A DNA stretch of 64,000 nucleotides from contig NZ_CP022736.1 in the NCBI RefSeq assembly GCF_002257565.1, forward strand, positions 1,426,001-1,490,000. The letters run 5' to 3'. Position numbers and translations under genes: made by a program. Shown piece by piece: positions 39,203 to 49,260 of the stretch. The notes beneath the pieces are model-generated. The model did not search any database and had not been told where the DNA came from. It worked only from the letters and a program-made list of their open reading frames with translations. Numbering within the stretch: the first letter of the stretch is position 1; the number at the start of each line of letters is the position of its first letter. The DNA comes from Herbaspirillum sp. meg3. Its GTDB lineage: Bacteria > Pseudomonadota > Gammaproteobacteria > Burkholderiales > Burkholderiaceae_D.

Positions 39203-41505
39203 TTGCGCAGGAATTGGAAGTCAGTTTGCACATGGCATTTGTTGAGGCCAGACAATCCCGTCACGAATTTATCACGGTAGAGCATTTGCTCCTTGCCCTG
39301 TTGGATAATCCATCAGCGGCGGAAGTGTTGCGCGCGTGTTCGGTCAACATCGACGACTTGCGCAAGACGCTGACCAATTTTATTACCGATAACACGCCGA
39401 CCGTGCCCGGTACCAATGAAGTCGATACGCAACCTACACTGGGCTTCCAGCGTGTGATTCAGCGCGCGATCATGCACGTGCAGTCGGCTTCCAACGGCAA
39501 GAAGGAAGTGACCGGCGCCAACGTGCTCGTCGCCATCTTCGGCGAGAAGGATTCGCACGCTGTCTATTATCTGCATCAACAGGGCGTGACCCGCCTGGAC
39601 GTAGTCAATTTCATTTCTCATGGTGTGCGCAAGGATCAGCAAGTTGATTCGCAAAAAGCGCCAGAAGGAGCGGAAGACGTGCAGACCGAAGGCCAGCAAA
39701 AGGAAAGTCCTCTCGATCAGTTCACCCAGAATCTGAACAAGGCTGCCACAGAAGGAAAGATCGATCCGCTCATCGGCCGCGATGCCGAAGTCGAGCGCGT
39801 GATCCAGACTCTCTGCCGCCGCCGCAAGAACAACCCATTGCTGGTCGGCGAAGCCGGCGTCGGCAAAACTGCCATCGCCGAAGGTCTGGCATGGCGCATC
39901 ACGCAAAGCGATGTGCCGGAGATCCTCAAGAACGCCGTCGTGTATTCGCTCGACATGGGCGCTCTGCTCGCCGGCACCAAGTATCGCGGCGATTTTGAGC
40001 AACGCCTGAAAGCCGTCCTCAAGCAATTGAAGGACAGCCCTAACGGTATTCTCTTCATCGACGAAATCCACACCATCATCGGTGCCGGTTCGGCCTCGGG
40101 TGGCACGCTGGATGCATCGAATCTGCTGAAGCCGGCATTGTCCAGCGGTCAGCTGAAGTGCATCGGCGCGACCACATACACCGAATTCCGCGGCGTCTTC
40201 GAAAAAGATCACGCTCTGTCGCGTCGCTTCCAGAAGATCGACGTCAACGAGCCGACTGTCGAGCAGACCATTCAGATTTTGCGTGGTTTGAAGTCCAAGT
40301 TCGAAGAGCACCATGGTGTGAAGTATTCCGCTTCGGCACTGACTTCCGCGGCCGAGCTGGCAGCTCGCTTCATCAACGATCGTCACTTGCCAGATAAGGC
40401 AATCGACGTTATCGATGAAGCCGGCGCAGCGCAACGCATCCTGCCCAAGTCGAAGCAGAAGAAGACTATCGGCAAGTCCGAGATCGAAGAGATCATCTCC
40501 AAGATCGCGCGCATTCCGCCGCAATCCGTCAATCAGGATGACCGCACCAAGCTGCAAACGATTGATCGTGACCTCAAGAACGTTGTGTTCGGTCAGGATC
40601 CCGCGATTGAAGCATTGGCATCGGCCATCAAGATGGCGCGTGCCGGCCTGGGCAAAACCGACAAGCCGATCGGCTCTTTCCTGTTCTCCGGTCCGACCGG
40701 CGTGGGCAAGACCGAAGTGGCGAAGCAACTGGCTTTCATCCTCGGTATCGAGCTGATTCGTTTCGACATGTCTGAATACATGGAGCGTCATGCGGTCAGC
40801 CGTCTGATCGGCGCGCCTCCGGGTTACGTCGGTTTCGATCAGGGTGGTCTGTTGACCGAAGCGATCACCAAGAAGCCGCACGCTGTGCTGCTGCTGGATG
40901 AAATCGAAAAGGCGCATCCGGATATTTTCAATATCCTGCTGCAGGTGATGGATCACGGTACGCTGACTGACAACAACGGCCGCAAGACTGACTTCCGTAA
41001 TGTCATCATCGTGATGACCACGAATGCCGGCGCAGAAAGCCTGCAAAAGCGTTCGATCGGTTTCACCGACAAGAAGGAAGCCGGCGACGAGATGGCGGAT
41101 ATCAAGCGTATGTTTACGCCGGAATTCCGCAACCGTCTGGATGCCATCATCAGCTTCCGTGCGCTGGACGAAGAAATCATCCTGCGCGTGGTCGACAAGT
41201 TCCTGATGCAATTGGAAGAGCAACTGCACGAGAAGAAGGTGGAAGCCGTATTCTCGGACACCTTGCGCAAGTTCCTGAGCAAGAAGGGCTTCGATCCGCT
41301 GATGGGTGCGCGTCCGATGTCGCGTCTGATCCAGGACATGATCCGCAAGGCGCTGGCCGACGAACTGCTGTTTGGCCGTCTGGTCAATGGTGGCCGTGTC
41401 ACCGTCGAGCTGGACGACAAGGATCAGGTCAAGCTGGAATTCCCCGAAGGCGACGATCCGACGCCTCCGCCGGAAGAGCCGCAGGAAAAGCTGGAAGTCG
41501 AGTAA
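39199..41505 (+). CDS. clpA: ATP-dependent Clp protease ATP-binding subunit ClpA
   Basis: A 768-residue AAA+ unfoldase that feeds proteins into ClpP. It has an N-terminal Clp-N double repeat (SLHMAFVEARQSRHEFITVE), a first AAA domain with Walker A GEAGVGKTAIAEG and Walker B ILFIDEIHTIIGAG, and a second with Walker A GPTGVGKTEVAKQ and the substrate loop GAPPGYVGFDQGG. The start is the ATG at 39199, which overlaps the clpS stop. A strong terminator follows at 41567. Confidence 0.97.
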   Translation: MIAQELEVSLHMAFVEARQSRHEFITVEHLLLALLDNPSAAEVLRACSVNIDDLRKTLTNFITDNTPTVPGTNEVDTQPTLGFQRVIQRAIMHVQSASNGKKEVTGANVLVAIFGEKDSHAVYYLHQQGVTRLDVVNFISHGVRKDQQVDSQKAPEGAEDVQTEGQQKESPLDQFTQNLNKAATEGKIDPLIGRDAEVERVIQTLCRRRKNNPLLVGEAGVGKTAIAEGLAWRITQSDVPEILKNAVVYSLDMGALLAGTKYRGDFEQRLKAVLKQLKDSPNGILFIDEIHTIIGAGSASGGTLDASNLLKPALSSGQLKCIGATTYTEFRGVFEKDHALSRRFQKIDVNEPTVEQTIQILRGLKSKFEEHHGVKYSASALTSAAELAARFINDRHLPDKAIDVIDEAGAAQRILPKSKQKKTIGKSEIEEIISKIARIPPQSVNQDDRTKLQTIDRDLKNVVFGQDPAIEALASAIKMARAGLGKTDKPIGSFLFSGPTGVGKTEVAKQLAFILGIELIRFDMSEYMERHAVSRLIGAPPGYVGFDQGGLLTEAITKKPHAVLLLDEIEKAHPDIFNILLQVMDHGTLTDNNGRKTDFRNVIIVMTTNAGAESLQKRSIGFTDKKEAGDEMADIKRMFTPEFRNRLDAIISFRALDEEIILRVVDKFLMQLEEQLHEKKVEAVFSDTLRKFLSKKGFDPLMGARPMSRLIQDMIRKALADELLFGRLVNGGRVTVELDDKDQVKLEFPEGDDPTPPPEEPQEKLEVE

Positions 41506-41566
41506 GCGGTATCGACAATGCCGGCGCATCGCAAGGTGCGTCGGTGCTGCAGTTAGCGGGACAAGC

Positions 41567-41602
41567 AAAAAGGCCGGAACGTTTGATCGTTCCGGCCTTT
41601 TT
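41567..41602. terminator. Rho-independent terminator of clpSA
   Basis: A perfect 15-bp stem (AAAAAGGCCGGAACG with its complement), loop TTTGAT, and T-rich tail. The A run on the other side makes it bidirectional toward the convergent lipoprotein gene. Confidence 0.93.
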
Positions 41603-41760
41603 GTTTTTTCGCTCGTCTCGCTGAAGCACTGATGCTGATCTGTCTTATTTAGCTCTATCTCGTGGCTTCGTCGCTTCAGTAGTACGCTGTTCAGGCGGCA
41701 CAGAAGCCATCTGTAAGCGCATGACGGCATCGGTTGTGCCGATACCGTCAGCCTCTCACA

Positions 41761-42852
41761 TTAAGGCGTCAGCGGCTTTCCTGCAGCCTGTTTGGCCTTG
41801 AGTACCTGCGTCGACTTGTCGATCATGGTCATGCGATAGGCCGTCGCCGGGTGCAGTGCAGTGTAACCATTCGGTACGCTGGCTGGATATTGCGACGCCA
41901 GACGCTGCCAGAAGACCGCGTAGCCGTCGATGCTGTAGCCGGCGCGGACCAGCATATACAGCGCCAAATTGTCAGCCGCGGCGTCCAGATCCTGCGGATA
42001 GGGACGAATACCGCCTGTGCCTGCTGTGGCGGTTGGATCCGGCTGTGCGCGCATCAGGTTATCGATCACGCTGCCCGTGGTTGCCACCATGCGCTGGCGA
42101 ATGGCATGCCCCAGCGAGTTGTGCGCCATGTCCTTGGCGATCAGATAGGCCAGTTCTTCGTCGGACTTCGCAAAATTCATCATGCCGCGGGTGATCAGCA
42201 CGCGGCGGCCGTCGGCGTATGTATTGACGTTGTCGGCGTTACCCAGCTCGATGCTGAAGGCGCAGGCCAGCGTCAACGGTACGATGACGTTTTGCTGCGC
42301 CTTGTTACGCATCACAGTCAGTTTGATCGGTGCACGGCCGTTGGTGACCAGCGGGCCCAGCAGATTGGCCGCCTGGCGCTCGGCGTCGGGGCCTTGCTGC
42401 AGAGGCTTGTCGGCAACCGCCAGCAACACATCGCCGCGTTGAATGCCGCTCTTTGCTGCGCCGCTGCCGGGCAATACGCCGGTGACCTGCAGACGGTCGT
42501 CAAAACCCAGTGATTGCGCGGCGTTGACGAACTCGGTCGGGTACGAATACTTGTTCTTGGCGGTGAAACCAAGCAGATTGCGCGCATTGCCCCGGCACAG
42601 CGGAGCGTTGCTGGTCAGCAGTGGTGCCGCAACGTTGTACAGGCGATCCTGCTGCGCCGTCAGCGCGCGCAAGGCGATCTGATCCGGCGTCAGTACCGGC
42701 GGCTTCACGGCGACAGGTGCAGTCGCAGCTGGGGCCTTTGTATTGAGGGTGCTGCCGTCCTGCGGTGTGACACATGCTGCGAGTAAAGCTGCCGGAATGA
42801 CGGCCAGCGCTATTTTTATTTTTCCCCAATATCCCTGATGACCTGCGCGCAT
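41761..42852 (-). CDS. Lipoprotein with PDZ and degenerate M48 metallopeptidase domains
   Basis: A 363-residue exported protein. From the ATG at 42852 (AAGGAG just upstream) it has a lipoprotein signal with lipobox LLAAC (Cys27). A PDZ-like domain sits at about residues 110-200 (LQVTGVLPGSGAAKSGIQRG, VLLAVADKPLQQ). The C-terminal part resembles M48 peptidases, but where HExxH is expected it reads LIAKDMAHNSLGH: the first His is Lys and the Glu is Asp. The ExxAD third-ligand site reads DAAAD. It therefore probably lacks metal-dependent catalysis and may act as a chaperone or scaffold. It lies 19 bp after dut on the same strand. Confidence 0.75.
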   Translation of the reverse strand: MRAGHQGYWGKIKIALAVIPAALLAACVTPQDGSTLNTKAPAATAPVAVKPPVLTPDQIALRALTAQQDRLYNVAAPLLTSNAPLCRGNARNLLGFTAKNKYSYPTEFVNAAQSLGFDDRLQVTGVLPGSGAAKSGIQRGDVLLAVADKPLQQGPDAERQAANLLGPLVTNGRAPIKLTVMRNKAQQNVIVPLTLACAFSIELGNADNVNTYADGRRVLITRGMMNFAKSDEELAYLIAKDMAHNSLGHAIRQRMVATTGSVIDNLMRAQPDPTATAGTGGIRPYPQDLDAAADNLALYMLVRAGYSIDGYAVFWQRLASQYPASVPNGYTALHPATAYRMTMIDKSTQVLKAKQAAGKPLTP

Positions 42853-42871
42853 CCAATACTCCTTAGTAATC

Positions 42872-43321
42872 CTAGTGTTTGCCAGTGCTGCCGAAGCCGC
42901 CTGCGCCGCGCTCGCTGCTGTCGAATTCTTCAACCACGTTGAAGCCGACCTGCATGACGGGAACGATCACGAGTTGCGCCAGACGCTCCATGGGGTTTAG
43001 GACAAACTCAGTCTGCCCGCGGTTCCATGTCGAGACCATCAACTGGCCTTGATAATCGGAGTCGATCAAACCGACCAGATTGCCCAGTACGATGCCATGC
43101 TTGTGGCCCAGACCGCTGCGCGGCAGGATGATCGCGGCATAGCCGGGATCGGCTACGTGGATTGCAAGACCGGTCGGGATCAGATGCGTGGTTCCCGGTG
43201 CGATCGTCAGCGGTGCGTCCAGGCAGGCGCGCAGATCCAGGCCGGCGCTACCGGCGGTGGCGTAGGCGGGCAGTTGGTCTTTCATGCGCGGGTCGAGGAT
43301 TTTGACGTCGATAGTTTTCAT
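42872..43321 (-). CDS. dut: Deoxyuridine 5'-triphosphate nucleotidohydrolase
   Basis: A 149-residue trimeric dUTPase that makes dUMP and keeps uracil out of DNA. The five family motifs are present, including AGSAGLDLRAC, the active-site PRSGLGHKHGIVLGNLVGLID, WNRGQTEF and the C-terminal GAGGFGSTGKH. It follows coaBC on the same strand, as in many proteobacteria. Confidence 0.97.
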   Translation of the reverse strand: MKTIDVKILDPRMKDQLPAYATAGSAGLDLRACLDAPLTIAPGTTHLIPTGLAIHVADPGYAAIILPRSGLGHKHGIVLGNLVGLIDSDYQGQLMVSTWNRGQTEFVLNPMERLAQLVIVPVMQVGFNVVEEFDSSERGAGGFGSTGKH

Positions 43322-43358
43322 GGGAACAAAAATTGTTAAGTTAAAAGTCAGTGCTGAA

Positions 43359-44567
43359 TTAGTGTGTGCCTGCTGCCGCCAGGCGATGCGCGATCTCGCG
43401 CACCAGTTGCCGCGCCAGCGTCTGCTTGTCGGCGCGCGGCAGGCTGGTATGGCCTTTGTCGTCGAACAGCGTCAGCGCGTTTTCGTCCTTGCCGAAAGTC
43501 TGATGGCCGATATTGCCGACCAATAGGGGAATATTCTTTTTCACGCGCTTGGCGGCGCCGTACTGTTCGAGGTTTTCAGATTCGGCCGCAAAGCCCACGC
43601 AGTACGGACGCTTGGTCAAAGCAGCAACGTCGGCGAGGATGTCGGCGTTCTGCTCGAAGGACAAGTGCAGGCTGTCATCGTCCGCGCTTTTCTTGAGCTT
43701 CTGATCGCTGACGTTGGCCACACGCCAGTCGGCCACCGCCGCCACGGCGATAAAAACATCCTGCCCTGATACATTGGCGAAGACGGCGTCATGCATCTGC
43801 TGCGCGGTCTGCACATCGATGCGGCGCACGCCGTAAGGTGCCGCCAACGCGGTCGGTCCGGATACCAGAACGACCTCGGCGCCGGCTTCCCGGGCGGCGC
43901 GCGCAAGGGCATAACCCATCTTGCCGGACGACAGATTGGTAATGCCGCGTACCGGATCGATCGGCTCGAACGTCGGTCCCGCTGTCAACAATACACGACG
44001 ACCGGCCAGCAGTTTGGGCTGGAAGGCGGCGATGATTTCTTCCAGCAGTTGTTCCGGTTCCAGCATGCGGCCATAGCCGACTTCGCCGCAGGCCTGATCG
44101 CCCGAATCGGGGCCGAGCAGCTTGATGCCATCTTGCTGCACCTGTGCGATGTTGCGTTGGGTTGCCGGGTTCTGCCACATTTCGACATTCATGGCCGGGG
44201 CGATCATCAGCGGCACGCCATGCGGGCGCGCCACGCACAGCGTCGACAGCAGATCGTCGCAAGCGCCGTGAGCAAGTTTGAAAATGAAATCGGTGGAGCA
44301 GGGGACGATCACGATGGCGTCAATGCCGCGCGTCAGATCGATGTGCGGCATGTTGTTCTCAACGCGCGCATCCCATTGATCGGTGTAGACCGTGTTGCCG
44401 GTCAGCGCCTGCATGGTGACGGTCGTGATGAACTGCGTTGCCGCCTGCGTCATGACAACCTGCACCGACGCACCGGCCTTGCCGAGGCCGCGCGCGAGTT
44501 CGGCGGCCTTGTAGCACGCCACGCCGCCAGTCAGGCCGAGAAGGATTTTTTTGCCAGTGAGATCCAT
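43359..44567 (-). CDS. coaBC: Bifunctional phosphopantothenoylcysteine decarboxylase / phosphopantothenate-cysteine ligase
   Basis: A 402-residue coenzyme A biosynthesis enzyme with two fused activities. The N-terminal flavoprotein CoaC part has LTGGVACYKAAELARGL and the PAMNVEMWQNPATQ active-site stretch; the C-terminal CoaB part has LTAGPTFEPIDPVRGITNLSSGKMG and a nucleotide-binding region. I chose the ATG at 44567 (MDLTGKKILLG), preceded by GGGAG, over one 24 bp upstream. Confidence 0.96.
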   Translation of the reverse strand: MDLTGKKILLGLTGGVACYKAAELARGLGKAGASVQVVMTQAATQFITTVTMQALTGNTVYTDQWDARVENNMPHIDLTRGIDAIVIVPCSTDFIFKLAHGACDDLLSTLCVARPHGVPLMIAPAMNVEMWQNPATQRNIAQVQQDGIKLLGPDSGDQACGEVGYGRMLEPEQLLEEIIAAFQPKLLAGRRVLLTAGPTFEPIDPVRGITNLSSGKMGYALARAAREAGAEVVLVSGPTALAAPYGVRRIDVQTAQQMHDAVFANVSGQDVFIAVAAVADWRVANVSDQKLKKSADDDSLHLSFEQNADILADVAALTKRPYCVGFAAESENLEQYGAAKRVKKNIPLLVGNIGHQTFGKDENALTLFDDKGHTSLPRADKQTLARQLVREIAHRLAAAGTH

Positions 44568-44659
44568 TGCCTTACTCCCTGTAGAACTCAATCATGAGCT
44601 GCAGTAATGAACTGCCGCAATCATAGGTAGCCGATCGCCGCAGTCTTGCTGCCGGTCAT

Positions 44660-45169
44660 CTATTTACCGACGCGGCGCAATTCATCCAGCACGAACAATA
44701 CCGCACCTATGCAGATCGCACTATCGGCGATGTTGAACGCCGGCCAATGCCAGTTGCCGACGAAGACGTCGAGGAAATCGATCACGTGGCCGTAGGCAAT
44801 GCGGTCAATCACGTTGCCGATGGCGCCGCCGAGGATCAGCGCCAGCGCCCAGCAGAACATACGCTGTCCGGCGTGCTTGCGCAGCAGATAAATGATGTAG
44901 ACCGCAGCAGCAATGCCGATGGCCGTGAACAGATGACGTTGCCAGCCCGATTCGGCAGCCAGGAAACTGAATGCCGCGCCCTTGTTGTAGACCAGCACCA
45001 GATTGAAGAAGCCGGTGATCGGACGTGATTCGCCGTAGTGAAACAGTTTGAGAATCGTGATCTTGGACAGTTGATCCAGCAGCAGCACGATCAGCGAAAT
45101 ACCCAGCCATGGCAGCAGGCTGTTGTTATTGCTGGAGCTGGGCATGAGGCGTTTTTTATTGGAAGCCAT
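44660..45169 (-). CDS. lspA: Lipoprotein signal peptidase (signal peptidase II)
   Basis: A 169-residue inner-membrane aspartyl protease that removes lipoprotein signal peptides. Four membrane helices can be seen. The catalytic aspartates are in GNVIDRIAYGHVIDF and FNIADSAICIGA, and the N-terminal LDQLSKITIL motif is canonical. The start is uncertain: ATG at 45169 or 45145, neither with a clear ribosome-binding site. It lies about 100 bp after ileS on the same strand, the usual ribF-ileS-lspA order. Confidence 0.95.
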   Translation of the reverse strand: MASNKKRLMPSSSNNNSLLPWLGISLIVLLLDQLSKITILKLFHYGESRPITGFFNLVLVYNKGAAFSFLAAESGWQRHLFTAIGIAAAVYIIYLLRKHAGQRMFCWALALILGGAIGNVIDRIAYGHVIDFLDVFVGNWHWPAFNIADSAICIGAVLFVLDELRRVGK

Positions 45170-45273
45170 GGAGGATGGATATGGATGATGTCGAAGAAGG
45201 ATATTCAGAAAAAGCACCGGCACGCGCTATTGCTTATTGGTCGCGTGCCGGTCTGTTTGATACTTGATGATGC

Positions 45274-48168
45274 TTAAGCGAAGTGGCGGGTCTCGCCGCT
45301 GCCGAACAGATTGGAGACGCAACGGCCGCACAGGCCGGCGTGCTCGGCATGCGAGCCGACGTCCGCGCGATAGTGCCAGCAGCGTTCGCACTTCTGGTTG
45401 GCCGACGGTGTGACGACGATGGCTTCATCGCTTTCCGCTGCCACTGCAGTGACTTTGGCGGCAGATGTGATCAGCACGAACTTCAGATCGTCGCCAAGGC
45501 TTTCCAGCAAGGCGACCTTGTCGCCGCTGACCTTGAGTTCGACTTCCGCCTGCAGCGACGAGCCGATGTTGCCGGCGATGCGGACTTCTTCCAGTTGCTT
45601 GGTCACCGCTGCACGCACTTCATGCAGTACGTTGAATTTGGCAACCAGCGCCTCGGCTTGCGCCACTTCCGGCAGCGTGTAGTAGGTCTGCGAGAAGATG
45701 GTTTCGTTGCTGTCGGCAAAGGCTTCCTTGCTGGCGAAGAAACTCCAGGCTTCTTCCGCCGTGAACGACAGCGTCGGCGCCATCAGACGCAGCAGCGCCT
45801 GGGTGATGTGCCAGATCGCAGTCTGCGCCGAACGGCGTGCATGCGAATCGACGCCGCTGGTGTACAGGCGATCCTTGAGGATGTCGAGGTAGAAGCCGCC
45901 CAGGTCTTCCGAGCAATACATCTGCAGCTTGGAAACCACCGGGTGGAACTCATAAGTCTCGTAATGCGCCAGGATTTCCTTTTGCAGGTTGGCCATGTTG
46001 GCGATCGCATAGCGGTCGATTTCCAGCATCTCTGCGACCGGCACGGCGTTCTTGGCCATGTCGAAATCGGCCGTGTTGGCCAACAGGAAGCGCAGCGTGT
46101 TGCGGATGCGGCGATAGGCTTCGGTCACGCGCTTGAGAATTTCGTCGGAGATCGAGATCTCGCCGGAATAATCGCTCGATGCCACCCACAGGCGCAGGAT
46201 TTCCGCACCCAGCGAGTCGGCCACCTTTTGCGGTTCGACGCCGTTCTTGAGCGACTTCGACATCTTGCGGCCTTCGCCGTCGACCACGAAGCCGTGCGTC
46301 AGCAGCGCCTTGTATGGCGCGCGGCCGTTCAGCATCGAAGAGGTCAGCAGCGAGGAGTGGAACCAGCCGCGATGCTGATCCGAACCTTCCAGATACAGAT
46401 CGGCAGGGAATTGCAACTCTTGCTTGTGTGAGCCGCGCAGCACGGTTTGATGGGTCGAGCCCGAATCGAACCAGACGTCCAGCGTGTCCTTGTTCTTCAG
46501 GTATTGATCAGCCTCGTCGCCCAGCAATTCCTTGGGATCCAGCGTCTGCCATGCCTCGATGCCGCCTTGCTCGATGCGTTGGGCAATCTGTTCCAGCAGT
46601 TCAGGCGTGCGTGGATGCAGCAGGCCGGTTTCCTTGTGTACGAAGAAAGCCATCGGCACGCCCCATTGGCGTTGGCGCGAAAGCGTCCAGTCGGGACGGT
46701 TGGCGATCATGCCGTGCAGGCGCGCCTTGCCCCATGCCGGGAAGAAGGCGGTGTCTTCGATGCCTTGCAGTGCGGTTTCGCGCAGGCTCTTGCCGCCGTC
46801 TTTCGGCGTGTTGTCCATGCTCGCGAACCATTGCGACGTGGCGCGATAGATGATCGGTGTCTTATGGCGCCAGCAGTGCATGTAGCTGTGATCGAACATC
46901 ACCAGCTTGAACAGCGTGCCGACTTCTTCCAGCTTGGCGCAGATAGGCTTCGACGCTTCCCAGATCGTCAGGCCGGCAAACAGCGGCAGCGACGAGGCGT
47001 AGCGGCCATCGCCCATGACCGGGCTGATGATGTCGTCGTCCTTCATGCCGTGCGCCTTGCACGAGATAAAGTCTTCGATACCGTAGGCAGGCGCCGAGTG
47101 GACGATACCGGTACCGCTGTCGGCGGTCACGTAGTCGCCCAGGTAGATCGGCGACAGGCGGTCATAGCCCTTGTCGGCGGTCGCCAGCGGATGATGGAAG
47201 GCGATCAGCGACAGCGCCTCGCCCTTGGTGGTGGCGATCACTTTGCCTTCCAGGCCGAAGCGTTGCAGGCAGGATTCGACCAGGTCGTTGGCCAGGATCA
47301 GCAGCGTCGGCTCGCCATTGCGCTCGGTCTGTACCAGCGCGTAGTCGAATTCCGGATGCACGTTCAGCGCCTGGTTGGACGGGATGGTCCATGGCGTGGT
47401 GGTCCAGATGACGACGTAACCCTTGTCGGTAGGCAGCTTAGTCAGGCCGAAGGCCTTGGCGATCTTGTCGTGTTCCGCAAACGGGAAGCCGACGTCGATG
47501 GCGGGGTCGCGCTTGTCCTGATATTCGACTTCCGCTTCCGCCAATGCGGAGCCGCAGTCGAAACACCAGTTGACCGGCTTCAGGCCGCGATAGACATAAC
47601 CCTTCTCCAGAATCGTGCCGAGCGCGCGCAGCTCATCGGCTTCGTTGGAGAAGTTCATGGTCTTGTATGGATTGTCCCATTCGCCCAATACGCCCAGACG
47701 GATGAAGTCCTTCTTTTGCAGTTCGATCTGTTCGTTGGCATAAGCGCGTGCCTTGGCTTGCACTTCGGCCACCGGCAGATTCTTGCCGTATTTCTTTTCG
47801 ATCTGGATTTCGATCGGCATGCCGTGGCAATCCCAGCCCGGCACGTATTGCGCGTCGAAGCCGGCCATGTTGCGGGCCTTGACGATCATGTCTTTCAGGA
47901 TCTTGTTGACGGCGTGGCCCAGGTGGATCTCACCGTTGGCATACGGTGGGCCATCATGCAGGATGAACTTCGGGCGGCCGGCCGAGGCCTGGCGGATGCG
48001 CTGATACAGTTTCTTGGTCTGCCATTCCTTGACCCATTGCGGCTCGCGCTTGGCGAGGTCGCCGCGCATCGGGAATGCGGTCTCGGTCATGTTGACCGGA
48101 TACTTGCTGACCGGCTTGCCTTCAGGTTTGCCCGGCTTGTTTGGCTTGGAAGATTCGTTGTTCGACAT
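45274..48168 (-). CDS. ileS: Isoleucyl-tRNA synthetase
   Basis: A 964-residue class Ia synthetase that charges tRNA-Ile. The HIGH-type motif is HLGHAVNKILKD in DGPPYANGEIHLGHAVNK, and the KMSKS motif is in EGRKMSKSLKNG. Editing domain motifs (WTTTPWTIPSNQA) lie between. The C-terminus has a zinc-binding Cys cluster, CERCWHYR and GLCGRCVSNLFG. Length is normal. It sits between ribF and lspA on the same strand. Confidence 0.98.
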   Translation of the reverse strand: MSNNESSKPNKPGKPEGKPVSKYPVNMTETAFPMRGDLAKREPQWVKEWQTKKLYQRIRQASAGRPKFILHDGPPYANGEIHLGHAVNKILKDMIVKARNMAGFDAQYVPGWDCHGMPIEIQIEKKYGKNLPVAEVQAKARAYANEQIELQKKDFIRLGVLGEWDNPYKTMNFSNEADELRALGTILEKGYVYRGLKPVNWCFDCGSALAEAEVEYQDKRDPAIDVGFPFAEHDKIAKAFGLTKLPTDKGYVVIWTTTPWTIPSNQALNVHPEFDYALVQTERNGEPTLLILANDLVESCLQRFGLEGKVIATTKGEALSLIAFHHPLATADKGYDRLSPIYLGDYVTADSGTGIVHSAPAYGIEDFISCKAHGMKDDDIISPVMGDGRYASSLPLFAGLTIWEASKPICAKLEEVGTLFKLVMFDHSYMHCWRHKTPIIYRATSQWFASMDNTPKDGGKSLRETALQGIEDTAFFPAWGKARLHGMIANRPDWTLSRQRQWGVPMAFFVHKETGLLHPRTPELLEQIAQRIEQGGIEAWQTLDPKELLGDEADQYLKNKDTLDVWFDSGSTHQTVLRGSHKQELQFPADLYLEGSDQHRGWFHSSLLTSSMLNGRAPYKALLTHGFVVDGEGRKMSKSLKNGVEPQKVADSLGAEILRLWVASSDYSGEISISDEILKRVTEAYRRIRNTLRFLLANTADFDMAKNAVPVAEMLEIDRYAIANMANLQKEILAHYETYEFHPVVSKLQMYCSEDLGGFYLDILKDRLYTSGVDSHARRSAQTAIWHITQALLRLMAPTLSFTAEEAWSFFASKEAFADSNETIFSQTYYTLPEVAQAEALVAKFNVLHEVRAAVTKQLEEVRIAGNIGSSLQAEVELKVSGDKVALLESLGDDLKFVLITSAAKVTAVAAESDEAIVVTPSANQKCERCWHYRADVGSHAEHAGLCGRCVSNLFGSGETRHFA

Positions 48169-48282
48169 AGTTGTTTTCAGTTAAATTCTGGAAATCGGTG
48201 ACGGCTGAGGTAGCTGATCCGGCTGTTGATACGGTAAGACGCGTCGCTGGAAATCAGTACCGGCGAGCGGGGCGGGCCAGCG

Positions 48283-49260
48283 TCAAATTCGGTCGGTGGC
48301 GGACACGGCGAAACTCGCCTGTTCCTTGAACCAGGCACGCGCCTGTTGCGCATCGCGCTCAATGGCTGCCGTCAATGTCGGCAGGTCGACGTATTTCTCT
48401 TCGTCGCGCAATTTCTTCAAAAATTCCACGCGCAGCAACTTGCCATAGCAATCGCCGCTGTAATCGAAGATGTGTGTTTCCAGCAGCACACGGCCGCTGT
48501 CGTCCACGGTCGGACGCACGCCCAGGCTGGCCACGGCCGGCAAGGGGCTGTCGCCCAGTCCATGCACCTGCACGATGAATATCCCCGACAGCGCCGGACG
48601 CTTGTGACCCACGCGCATGTTCAGCGTCGGAAAACCAATGGTGCGGCCGAGCTTCTTGCCGTGCACCACATGGCCGGAAATCGCATACGAATGACCCAGC
48701 AACTGACGTGCATGCGGAAAATCCGTCTTCGCCAACGCCGCGCGGATCGCCGACGATGAGATGCGCACGCCTTCGTTGTTTACGTTAGGCATGGTGTGCA
48801 CTTCAAAGCCGTATTGCTTGCCGGCGTCGATCAGGGTCTGGATATTGCCGGCGCGGCGCGAGCCGAAGCAGAAATCCTCGCCCACCAGCAGCCAGCGCAC
48901 GTGCAGACCCTGAATCAGGATCTTTTCGATGAAATCTTGCGGCGACAGGGCGGCAAAGTTGGCGTTGAAGTGTTCGACGATCACGCGGTCGACACCGGCG
49001 TTGGACAACGATTGCAGCTTGTCGCGCAGGTTGGCGATACGTTGCGGGGCTTTTTCCGGGGTGCCGGCCAGTTGCGCGAAGAACTCGCGCGGATGCGGTT
49101 CGAACGTCATCACGGCGGCATCCAGGTTCAGGCGGGTTGCAGCTTCGCGCACCTGCGCCAGCAGCGCCTGGTGGCCACGGTGCACGCCGTCGAAGTTGCC
49201 GATCGTCAGCGCGCAGGGCGCACGCGATTCAGCATTGGGAAGTCCGCGAAATACCTTCAT
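48283..49260 (-). CDS. ribF: Bifunctional riboflavin kinase / FAD synthetase
   Basis: A 325-residue enzyme that makes FMN and FAD. The N-terminal FAD synthetase (nucleotidyltransferase) part has LTIGNFDGVHRGHQALL, DFCFGSRRAGNI and VRISSSAIR; the C-terminal riboflavin kinase part has GRTIGFPTLNM and ETHIFDYSGDCYGK. It is the first gene of the ribF-ileS-lspA unit. Confidence 0.97.
   Translation of the reverse strand: MKVFRGLPNAESRAPCALTIGNFDGVHRGHQALLAQVREAATRLNLDAAVMTFEPHPREFFAQLAGTPEKAPQRIANLRDKLQSLSNAGVDRVIVEHFNANFAALSPQDFIEKILIQGLHVRWLLVGEDFCFGSRRAGNIQTLIDAGKQYGFEVHTMPNVNNEGVRISSSAIRAALAKTDFPHARQLLGHSYAISGHVVHGKKLGRTIGFPTLNMRVGHKRPALSGIFIVQVHGLGDSPLPAVASLGVRPTVDDSGRVLLETHIFDYSGDCYGKLLRVEFLKKLRDEEKYVDLPTLTAAIERDAQQARAWFKEQASFAVSATDRI

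Noticed and set aside
39313..41730. An 805-codon open frame antisense to clpA
   Set aside because: Shadow of the clpA reading frame with Gln/His/Arg-rich nonsense composition and no start signal.
46447..48201. A 584-codon open frame antisense to ileS
   Set aside because: Shadow frame in a conserved synthetase gene; no family resemblance.
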